Assembly (NCBI GenBank): GCA_036275365.1
Contig: DASUDX010000063.1
Location: forward strand, 62,001 to 126,000
From: DASUDX01 sp036275365
GTDB lineage: Bacteria; Pseudomonadota; Gammaproteobacteria; Nevskiales; Nevskiaceae
DNA length: 64,000 nt
Direction: 5' to 3'
Shown here: positions 51,496 through 60,600 of the stretch, in pieces
Position numbering within the stretch: position 1 is the first letter of the stretch
How the letters are laid out: every line of letters begins with the position of its first letter
Position numbers and translations under genes: made by a program
The notes under the pieces: model-generated
Seen by the model: only the letters and a program-made list of their open reading frames with translations
Told to the model about the DNA's origin: nothing
The model's database searches: none

Positions 51496-52115
51496 CAGGG
51501 CTTGGGCTTCTTGTACTGCGGGAAGATCGCTTCCTCGCACAGGGCACAGATCACATGCCCGAGCAGGATGTGGCTCTCCTGGATGCGCGGGGTGTGGGTG
51601 GAGGGCACCGCCAGCACATGGTCGGCCAGCTCGTGCACCTTGCCGCTGGCCCCGCACAGGGCCACGGTGGTCACCCCAAGACCCCGCGCCAGCTCCATCG
51701 CCTTGACGATGTTCTTGGAGTTGCCCGAGGTGGTGATGCCGATGAACACATCGCCCGGCTTGCTCTGCGCCTGCAGCTGGCGGGCGAACAGCAGCTCATA
51801 GCCGTAGTCGTTGCCGATGGCGGTGAGCATCGAGGTGTCGGTGGTCATGGCGATCGCCGGCAGGCCCGGCCGATCGAACTCGAAGCGGCTGACGAACTCG
51901 GCGGCGATGTGCTGGGAGTCGGCCGCGGAGCCGCCGTTGCCGGCCAGCAGGATCTTGTTGCCGCGCTGCAGGGCCTCGATGCACAGCTGCGCCACCGCGA
52001 GGGTGCGCGCCTGCAGGGCCTGGTCCTCCAGCACCTGCTGCTTGACCCGGACCGAGTCGGCAATCATGGCGCGCACCGCGCCGAGCGAGATATCGGGAGG
52101 GGTCACACCGTCCAT
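51495..52115 (-). CDS. gmhA: Phosphoheptose isomerase
   Basis: This 206-residue SIS-domain enzyme converts sedoheptulose 7-phosphate to D-glycero-D-manno-heptose 7-phosphate. Motifs are 'GNKILLAGNGGSAADSQHIA', 'AEFVSRFEFDRPGLPAIAMT', 'FIGITTSGNSKNIVKAMELA', 'TTVALCGASGKVHELADHV' and 'TPRIQESHILLGHVICALCE' with the active-site Gln/His. The ATG at 52115 has AAGGAG seven bases upstream, lying within the 3' end of hddA. Its neighbours are the kinase and guanylyltransferase of the same GDP-heptose route. Confidence 0.93.
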   Translation of the reverse strand: MDGVTPPDISLGAVRAMIADSVRVKQQVLEDQALQARTLAVAQLCIEALQRGNKILLAGNGGSAADSQHIAAEFVSRFEFDRPGLPAIAMTTDTSMLTAIGNDYGYELLFARQLQAQSKPGDVFIGITTSGNSKNIVKAMELARGLGVTTVALCGASGKVHELADHVLAVPSTHTPRIQESHILLGHVICALCEEAIFPQYKKPKP

Positions 52116-53128
52116 GCCTGGGCTCCTTCGGAGGTGAAGTTGAACTTGACGAAATAGCCATCCTCGTCGCCGAGGGCGCGGATGACATCGAGCTTGGTGA
52201 CCGGATCGACGAAGATCATCATGAAGCCGCCACCGCCGGCGCCGCTCACCTTCACCGCCTGGGCCCCGGCGCCCATGGCGCGCTCGGCCACCTGGTCGAT
52301 GTGGGCATTGGAGATCGAGCTGGCCATGCGCTTCTTGGCCTCCCAGGACTCGCGGAACAGCTGGGCCACGCCATCCACATCGTTCATCAGCAGGCGCTCC
52401 TTCATCTCGAAGGCGATGCGCTTGAGCTCGTGCATCGAGTCCACCGACTTCGAGCCCTCGCTCTTCACCGCCTGGATCTGGTCATCGATGATCCGCGCCG
52501 ACTCGCGCGAGCGGCCGGTGAAGTAGAGCAGCATGCGCGCGTGCAGCTCGTTGGCGATGTGCTCGCGCACCCGCAGCGGGTTGATGATGGTCTTGTCGGC
52601 GGCGCCGAACTCCATGAAGTTGAAGCCGCCGAAGGTCGCCGCGTACTGGTCCTGCTTGCCGCCGGAGAGGGCGCAGTCCTTGCGCTCGATCTCGTAGGCC
52701 AGCCGGGCCACGTCGTACTCGCCCAGCGGCAGGCGCAGCAGCTCGGCCCAGGCGCTGAGGATGGCCACCACCATGGTCGAGCTGGTGCCCAGGCCCGAGC
52801 CGGGCGGCGCGTCGCTGAAGGTGGTGACGGTGCAGCCGATCGGCGCCCCCTTGTTGAAGTCGCGGACGATGCGGTTGTAGATCGCCTTGTGCAGCTTGAG
52901 CTCGCCCTCCACCGGGATGCGCGGCTGCGCCGGTCCCTCGTAGTGGCCGCCGAGATCCTTGGCCTGGAACTCGGTGCGCCAGTCCTCGCGGGTCTCGATG
53001 GTGCAGCTGGCGTAGAGATCGATGGTGGCGTTGAGCACACAGCCGCCATAGGTGTCCGAGTAGGGCGAGACATCCGTGCCCCCGCCCGCGAGCCCCAGCC
53101 GCAGCGGCGCCTTGGCGCGCACTTTCAT
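52103..53128 (-). CDS. hddA: D-glycero-D-manno-heptose 7-phosphate kinase (GHMP family)
   Basis: This 341-residue GHMP kinase phosphorylates heptose 7-phosphate at C1. Motifs are 'KAPLRLGLAGGGTDVSPYSD', 'ATIDLYASCTIE', the ATP loop 'SDAPPGSGLGTSSTMVVAIL' and the C-terminal 'GAQAVKVSGAGGGGFMMIFV'. Length and sequence fit HddA. The ATG at 53128 follows GGGAGAG with seven-base spacing. It is the first gene of the minus-strand heptose/acylation operon and starts 47 bp after the polymerase gene. The 1,7-bisphosphatase GmhB needed between kinase and guanylyltransferase is not in the window. Confidence 0.92.
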   Translation of the reverse strand: MKVRAKAPLRLGLAGGGTDVSPYSDTYGGCVLNATIDLYASCTIETREDWRTEFQAKDLGGHYEGPAQPRIPVEGELKLHKAIYNRIVRDFNKGAPIGCTVTTFSDAPPGSGLGTSSTMVVAILSAWAELLRLPLGEYDVARLAYEIERKDCALSGGKQDQYAATFGGFNFMEFGAADKTIINPLRVREHIANELHARMLLYFTGRSRESARIIDDQIQAVKSEGSKSVDSMHELKRIAFEMKERLLMNDVDGVAQLFRESWEAKKRMASSISNAHIDQVAERAMGAGAQAVKVSGAGGGGFMMIFVDPVTKLDVIRALGDEDGYFVKFNFTSEGAQAWTV

Positions 53129-53175
53129 GGTCGTTCTCTCCCTGCTGGCGGCGAGGGTCGCCGTCCTGACGGGGT

Positions 53176-54567
53176 CTAGCTTGCCGCCCGCTGGCCGGCG
53201 GCGCCATAGGGTGTACCGGCCGCTTGACGCGGCGCCGGCCGGCTGATCTGCGCCAGCCGCGGGCGCAGCCGCTGACGCGAGATCTCCACCGTCGAGTACA
53301 TCACCAGCACATCGAGGAAATTGAGCGGGCGCAGCCAGACCGATTCCGAGATGTTGTAGATCAGCGCGTAGACGAACAGCGCCAGGTGCAGGGCCGCCAC
53401 CGGAGGGTCGAAGCGGTGCACCTCGCGCAGTCCCTGCAGATGGACCAGGAACCAGGCCGCCAGGAGGATCAGGCCGACCAGGCCGAGCTCGTTGAGGATG
53501 TCGATGTAGCCGTTGTGGGCCTGGAAGGGAATCCAGCCCAGTTCCTCGGCAATCACCCCGGACGGGCCCTTCAGCCCGAGCCAGAACGAACCGTAGCCGG
53601 AGCCGAGCAGGGCGTGATCGCGCCAGTAGTCGAGCACCAGCACCCAGATGTCGGAGCGGCCGGTGAGGGTGGCGTCCTTGCCGAACAGGCCGGCGATCGG
53701 ACCGATCACCCCGGTCACCGAGGGCGTGCCGAGGAACACGGCGACGAACCAGATCGGCAGCACCACGCCGATCACCGCGATCATCCACACCCCCAGCCAG
53801 CGGCCGCGCAGATCCAGCGGGGCGCGCAGCAGGGCGATCACGATCAGGCTGCCCAGCCCGCCGCAGAGAATGGCGGTGGTGCTGCGCGCCCCGAGCAGGC
53901 AGAGCAGGCACAGGCCGATGCCGGGCAGGGTCCAGCGCAGCGGCAGGCGGCGCGCCGCCCAGGCCTGCACCCAGACGATCAGGGTCAGCGCCGAGACATT
54001 TCCCAGGGTGTTCTTGTTCTGCATGATCCCGCGCCAGAGCCCGGCATGCTCCACATAGTCGGTCACCCCCCAGGCCGGCTTGACCAGCACCAGCCCCAGC
54101 GAGGCCAGCAGCAGCAGGCTGGCGGCGCCACGCACCAGGTTCTCGAAGCGGCGCGGATGCCAGGCCGCCAGGCACAGCGCCCAGAACAGGGCGAAGAAGC
54201 CGATGATCTTGACGCTGCGGCGCAGGGTGGCGGCGGGGTCCACCGACCACAGCATCGAGGTCAGGCACCACAGCAGCAGGGCCACCAGCGGCAGATTCAG
54301 GCTGGGCACCATGAACACCGCCAGCTGGTAGCGCCACAGCACGATGGCCGCGCCGATCATCAGCACCGGCAGGAACTGCACCTTGCCCCAGAACGAGCCC
54401 TCGGCCATCGCGGTGAGGTCCTCGGCGGCGGCGTAGCGGCCGAACTCGAAGTTGGGCGGGATCACCGCCAGCAGCAGCAGATAGGTCAGCAGCAGCGCCA
54501 GCAGACCGCGGAACTGGGTATCGCGCTGCCAGGCCGAGGCCGGCGAGGAGGAAGGGAGCGGCGCCAT
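53176..54567 (-). CDS. O-antigen ligase/Wzy-like polysaccharide polymerase
   Basis: This 463-residue membrane protein has about eleven helices ('GLLALLLTYLLLLAVIPPNF', 'TLPGIGLCLLCLLGARSTTA', 'LGSLIVIALLRAPLDL') and a large periplasmic loop containing 'LTGRSDIWVLVLDYWRDHAL' and 'HNGYIDILNELGLVGLILLA', the diagnostic Wzy_C-like block. In this context it is more likely the polymerase of the exopolysaccharide than an LPS ligase. It starts at the ATG at 54567, divergent from the NRPS/PKS gene across 128 bp. It appears to head the minus-strand heptose operon. Confidence 0.85.
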   Translation of the reverse strand: MAPLPSSSPASAWQRDTQFRGLLALLLTYLLLLAVIPPNFEFGRYAAAEDLTAMAEGSFWGKVQFLPVLMIGAAIVLWRYQLAVFMVPSLNLPLVALLLWCLTSMLWSVDPAATLRRSVKIIGFFALFWALCLAAWHPRRFENLVRGAASLLLLASLGLVLVKPAWGVTDYVEHAGLWRGIMQNKNTLGNVSALTLIVWVQAWAARRLPLRWTLPGIGLCLLCLLGARSTTAILCGGLGSLIVIALLRAPLDLRGRWLGVWMIAVIGVVLPIWFVAVFLGTPSVTGVIGPIAGLFGKDATLTGRSDIWVLVLDYWRDHALLGSGYGSFWLGLKGPSGVIAEELGWIPFQAHNGYIDILNELGLVGLILLAAWFLVHLQGLREVHRFDPPVAALHLALFVYALIYNISESVWLRPLNFLDVLVMYSTVEISRQRLRPRLAQISRPAPRQAAGTPYGAAGQRAAS

Positions 54568-54600
54568 GCCCGGGATGGTGTGCCTGCTCTATCGCACCTG

Positions 54601-54612
54601 GCAAGCGCTTGC
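54601..54612. promoter_or_regulatory. 12-bp perfect palindrome, LacI-like operator candidate
   Basis: GCAAGCGCTTGC reads the same on both strands and contains AAGCGCTT, which fits the AANCGNTT core of many LacI/GalR-family operators. It lies in the divergent gap between the polymerase gene and the NRPS/PKS gene, about 34 bases from the former start and 84 from the latter. A repressor gene is not seen in the window. Confidence 0.4.
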
Positions 54613-54695
54613 GGCATGCTAGCAACGCCTTCGCTCTGGAGCCCCCCGCGGATGTCGCCGTACCGCCCTCGTCTGCCTGGCGTGCCCTCCCGGGA

Positions 54696-57600
54696 ATGAG
54701 CGACGGCCTGTCCTCAAGGATCGAGGCCCACTGCCACCACCGTCCTGATGCCCCTGCCGTGCGCTGCGGCAGCGAGGTGCTGGACTACGCGGGCCTGCAT
54801 CAGCAGGCCGAACGGCTGGCGCGGCGCCTGCGCGAGGCCGGCGCCGGACCGGGCGGCCGGGTGGCGGTGCTGCTGCCGCGACGGCCCGAGCTGCTGGTGG
54901 CCCTGCTCGCCATCTACCGCTGCGGCGCGGCCTATCTGCCGATCGATCCGGACTATCCCGCCGAGCGCATCGCCTTCATGCTGGAAGATGCCGGCGCCCT
55001 GCTGCTGACCCGCAGCGAGTGGCTGGGCCGCGCCGGCCCTGCCCGCGGCGCGGTGCTGCTGATCGAGTCGGCGGCGGAGCCGGCCACGCCACCGGCAGCG
55101 CCGGCAGCCTGGCCGGTGCGCGATCCGGACGACCCCTTCTATCTGATCTACACCAGCGGCTCGACCGGCCAGCCCAAGGGGGCGCTGCTGCACGAGCGCG
55201 GGGTGGTCAATCTGTTCGAGCACTACGCGGCCGAGCATGCCGCGGGTCCGGACTCGCGCTATCTGGTGCTCTCGGCGGTGGGCTTCGATCTGACCCAGAA
55301 GAACCTCTGGGTGCCGCTGATGGTCGGCGGCTGCGTGGTGTTTCCCGCCTCCGCGGTCTATGACCCGGGCGAGCTGATCGAGACCATCGGCCGCGAGCGC
55401 GTCACCCATCTCAACTGCACCCCCAGCGCCTTCCACGGCCTGATCGACGAGGCCAGCGAGGCCGACTTCCAGCGCCTGGCCACGCTCACCCATGTGCAGC
55501 TGGGCGGCGAGCCGATCCAGCCGCAGCGGCTGGCGCGCTGGTGGCACAACCCCCATAACCGCGCCGTGCTGCTCAACGGCTACGGGCCCACCGAGTGCAG
55601 CGCGGTGGTGGCCATGCACCGCATCGAGCCGGGCCAGCGCCTGCCGGCCGAGCGGGTACCGATCGGCCGCGCCGTGCCCGGGCTGCGGCTGCATGTGCTC
55701 GATGCCGCGCTGCAGCCGGTCGCACCCGGCGAGGCTGGCGAGCTGGTGGTGGCCGGCGTGGGCGTGGGTCTGGGTTATCACCAGCGGCCCGAGCTCAGCG
55801 CCGAGCGCTTCATCACCCTGCCCTTCGAGTCCGGCCGCTGCTACCGCAGCGGCGATCGCGTGCGGCTCGATGACGAAGGCCGCCTCGACTACCTCGGCCG
55901 TCTCGATGGCCAGGTCAAGCTGCGGGGCTTCCGGGTCGAGCTCGGCGAGGTGGAGGCCGCCCTCGCCGCCCTGCCCGGGGTGCGGGCGGCGGCCTGCACG
56001 GTGCACGACGAGCGCCTCTGCGCCTACTGGGTGGGCGAGCCGCTGGCACCGGCCCTCCTGCGCCAGCAGCTCGAGCGGCGGCTGCCGGAGTTCATGCTGC
56101 CCAGCGTGTACCTCGGGCTGCCGGCGCTGCCCGTGAATGCCCATGGCAAGCTCGACCGCGCCGCCCTGCCGCGACCCACCCGCGAGCGGCCGCCGCTGGC
56201 GGTGGCCTATGCGCCCCCCGAGGGCGCGCTGGAACAGCAGATGGCCGCGCTCTGGTGCGAGCTGCTGGCGCTGGACCGGGTGGGCCGCGACGATCCCTTC
56301 TTCGAGCTGGGCGGGGTCAGCCTCGATGCCATCCGCTTCATCGCCCGGCTCGCCCGGCTGCGCGGGGAGCGTCTGCCGATCGCCGAGTTCTTCGCCACCG
56401 GCACCCTGCGCCGCTATGCCCAGCGGCTGGCGAACCGCAGCCCGGGCGCTGACCCGCTGCGGGCGGATGGACGCGCCGCAGCCGGGTCCACGCCGGCCGC
56501 CGACCCGGCCGCTGGCGACGCTGCCGGCGGGCGCGGGGATCGGCGCATCGCCATCGTCGGCATGGCCACCCGGCTGCCGGGTGCCGATGATCCGGAGACC
56601 TTCTGGCAGCAGCTGCGCGCCGGGGTGGAGGCGATCCGCGATCTGAGCGAGGCCGAGCTCGACGCCGCCGGGGTGAGTGCCGAGCATCGCGCCGACCCGG
56701 ACTATGTGCGGCGGGTGGCCCTGTGTGCGGATGCCGACTGCTTCGATGCCGCCTTCTTCGGCTACGGCCCCCGCGAGGCCGCGCTGATCGATCCCCAGCA
56801 GCGCCTGCTGCTGGAGACCGCCTGGACCGCGCTGGAGCACGCCGGCTACGACCCCAGCCGCGCCAGCACCGGCACCGAGCGGGTCGGCGTCTACGCCGGC
56901 GTGGCCCGCAACAGCTATTTCGCGCTCAACCTCGCGGCCAACCCGGCCACCCGCGGCCGGCTGGCGGATGTCGACCTGACCTTCGCCAACGACAAGGACT
57001 ACGCCGCCACCCGCATCGCCTACAAGCTCGATCTGCGCGGCCCGGCGCTGACCGTGCAGACCGCCTGCTCCACCGGCGGGGTGCTGCTGCACCAGGCCCG
57101 CCAGGCCCTGCTGGCCGGCGACTGCGATGTGGCCCTGGTGGGCGGCGCGCGGGTGGTGACCCCGCTCACCGCCGGCTATCCCTGGATCGACGGCAACATC
57201 TTCTCGCGCGATGGCCGCATGCGGGTGTTCGACGCCGAGGGCAGCGGCATGATCCGCGCCAGCGGCGCCATCACCCTGGTGCTCAAGCGGCTGGCCGATG
57301 CCGAGCGCGATGGCGACACCATCCACGCGGTGATCCTCGGCAGCGCGCTCAACAACGATGGCGCCGACAAGCTCGGCTATACCGCGCCCAGCGTGCCGGG
57401 TCAGATCGAGGTGATCCGCCGCGCGCTGGCCGATGCCGGGGTCAGTGCCCGCGAGATCGGCTATGTGGAGGCCCATGGCACCGCCACCCGCCTCGGCGAT
57501 CCGATGGAGGTGAGCGCGCTCAACGCGGCCTTTGCCGTCGATGGCGTCGAGGAAGGCCGCTGCGGGCTGGGCTCGGTGAAGAGCAACATCGGCCATCTCG

Positions 57601-60600
57601 ACCCCGCCGCGGCCCTGGCCGGGGTGGTCAAGACCGCGCTCTCGCTGGCCCACGGCGAGCTGCCGCCGACCCTGCACTACCAGCGGCCGAATCCGGAGAT
57701 TCCCTTCGCCGGCAGTCCGTTCCGCGTCATCGACCGCCTGCAGCCCTGGCCGGCGGGTGGCGGACCGCGGCGGGCCGGGGTGTCCTCCTTCGGCATCGGC
57801 GGCACCAATGCCCATCTGATTCTCGAGGCACCGCCGGCGCGCCCGGAGTCACCCGCAGCAGCGCGCGCCTGGCAGCTGCTGCCGCTCTCGGCCAAGACGC
57901 CGGAGGCGCTGCAGGCCAGCGCCGAGCGCCTGGCCGCCGCGCTGCCCCAGCAGGCCGCGCCGCTGGCCGATGTGGCCTGGACCCTGCAGAAGGGCCGTGC
58001 CGGCTTTTCCGAGCGCGGCTTCGTGGTGGCGCGGGATGGCGCGGAGGCCGCCGCCCGGCTGCGGCAGGGCGTGTCGCCGGCGCCGGGCGCCGGGCTCGGG
58101 TCGGTGATCTTCGTCTTCCCGGGCCAGGGCTCGCAGCATCCGGGCATGGGCGAGGCGCTCTACCGGCAAGAGCCGCTGTTCCGCGCGATCCTCGATGAGG
58201 GCTGCGCGCTGCTGCAGCCGCTGCTGGGCGTGGATCTGCGCAGCCTGCTCTATCCGGACGCCGAGCAGGCCGAGACGGCGGCCGCCGCGCTGCGCCAGAC
58301 CGGGCTCGCCCAGCCGGCGATCTATCTGCTGTCCTACGCCACCGCGCGGCTCTGGCAGTCGCTGGGTGTGCAGCCGGCGCGGCTGATCGGGCACAGCGTG
58401 GGGGAGTATGTGGCCGCCACGCTGGCCGGGGTGTTCCGGTTCGCCGATGCGCTCAAGGTGCTCGCCGAGCGCGCCCGGCTGATGCAGGCCCAGCCGCCCG
58501 GCTCGATGCTGGCGGTGCGCCTGCCCGAGGCCGAGCTGCGGCCGCTGCTGCCGGCGGGCGTGGGCATCGCCGCGCTCAACGCGCCGCGGCTGAGCATCGT
58601 CTCCGGACCGACGCCGGCGATCAGCGCCTTCGAGGCCCAGCTCGGCCAGCAGGGCATCGGCTGCGTGGCCCTGCACACCAGCCATGCCTTCCACTCGCCG
58701 ATGATGGATCCGGTGCTGCCGGCCTTCGAGGCGGTGGTGGCCTCGGTGCCGCGCCAGCCGCCGCAGCTGCCGATCCTCTCCACCCTCAGCGGCGAGCCGC
58801 TGAGCGCCGAGCAGGCCCAGGACCCGGCCTACTGGGCCCGCCAGCTGCGCGAGCCGGTGCGCTTCGCCCCGGCCGTGAGCCGGGCCCTGCAGGAGGGGCC
58901 GGCGGTGCTGCTGGAAGTCGGCCCCGGCCAGGCCCTCGGCGGGCCGCTGCGGCAGATCGCCGGCCCGGCCGTGCCGGTGGTGAGCTCGCTGCCGGCCGCG
59001 GCCCAGGAGCAGGCCGATGCCGGCGAGGCGCTGATGACCGCGCTCGGCCGGCTCTGGCAGGCGGGCGTGCAGCCGGACTGGCTGGCCGTGCACGGCGGCG
59101 TGGCCCGCCAGCGCCGGCCGCTGCCGGGTACCGTGTTCGCCCGGGTGCGGCACTGGATCGAGGGCAGCCATCCGCTCACCAGCGCTGTGTCCTCCACGGC
59201 GGTGGAGGGTCCGGCCAGCGCGGAGGCGGCAACCGCCAGTGCAACGGCGGTCGACCCGCAGGCGGCACTCACCCAGCAGATTGCCGAGGTGATGACCGCG
59301 GTCACCGGCCTCAGCCTGGGCCCGGCCGAGCAGGGCCGCAGCTTCCTCGAGCTCGGCATGGACTCGCTGGTGCTGACCCAGATCGCCGGCAAGCTGAAGA
59401 ACGCCTTCCGGGTGGATCTGCGCTTCCGCCAGCTGCTCGAGGAGCTCAACACGCTCGAGCGGCTGGCCGCCTGGCTGCAGGCCCAGGGCGCACGCTCGGC
59501 GGCGAGCGCAAGCCGCGACGAGACCGCCGGCGAGGCGGCCGACCCCGGGCGGCCCAGGAAGGCCTTCGGCGCGGCGGTGCGGATCAGCACCGAGCGCGAT
59601 GTGCTGGCCCCGGCGCAGCGCCGCGCCCTCAACCAGCTGCTGGCCCGCTACATCGCCCGCACCGGCGCCAGCAAGGCCGCCACCCAGCAGCACCGTGCCC
59701 ATTTCGCCGATCCGCGCAGCGTCTCCGGCTTCAAGCCGATGTGGAAGGAGGCGGTCTATCCCATCGTCAGCACCCGCTCGCAGGGCCCCTATCTGTGGGA
59801 TCTCGACGGCCATCGCTACATCGACACCGTCAACGGCTTCGGCGCCACCCTGTTCGGCCACAAGCCGGCCTTCGTCGACCAGGCGCTGCGCGAGCAGATC
59901 GACAAGGGCTATGAGGTCGGCCCGGTGCAGGACTTCCTCGGCGAGGCCGCGCGCCTGTTCACCGAGATGGTCGGGCTGGACCGGGTGGCCTTCTGCAACA
60001 CCGGCTCGGAGGCGGTCAGCGCCGCCCAGCGCTGCGCCCGCACCGTCACCGGCAAGGATCTGATCGCCAGCTTCGCCGGCGACTACCACGGCGTGCACGA
60101 CGAGGTGATCGTCCGCCCGGGGCCCAATGGGCGCGGCTTTCCGGCCGCCAGCGGCATTCCCAACGCCCACACCTCGCAGACCCTGATCCTCGACTACGGC
60201 GATCCGAAATCGCTGGAGATCCTGCGCAACCGCGCCGACGAGCTGGCGGCGATCCTGATCGAGCCGATCCAGAGCCGGAACCAGGATCTGCAGCCGCGCG
60301 CCTTCATCCACGCGCTGCGCGAGATCGCCAGCCAGGCCGGCTGCGCCTTCATCATGGACGAGGTGATCACCGGCTTCCGCATCGCCCGCGGCGGCGCCCA
60401 GGAGCACTTCGGCGTCAAGGCCGACATCGGCTGCTACGGCAAGGTCTTCGGCGGCGGCCTGCCGGTGGGGGCGGTGGCCGGCATTCCGCGCTATCTCGAT
60501 GCGCTCGACGGCGGCTGGTGGCAGTTCGGCGATGCCTCGGTGCCCGAGGCCGGGGTGACCTTCTTCGCCGGCACCTTCGTGCGCCATCCGCTGGCGATGG

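Noticed and set aside
37851..54567. An ops/JUMPstart element upstream of the polysaccharide genes.
   Set aside because: I found no GGCGGTAG-type site in any of the intergenic gaps of the locus.
54609..54695. A TTG start for the NRPS/PKS 29 codons upstream.
   Set aside because: It would put the palindrome over the initiation site and adds a leader with no resemblance to adenylation domains.
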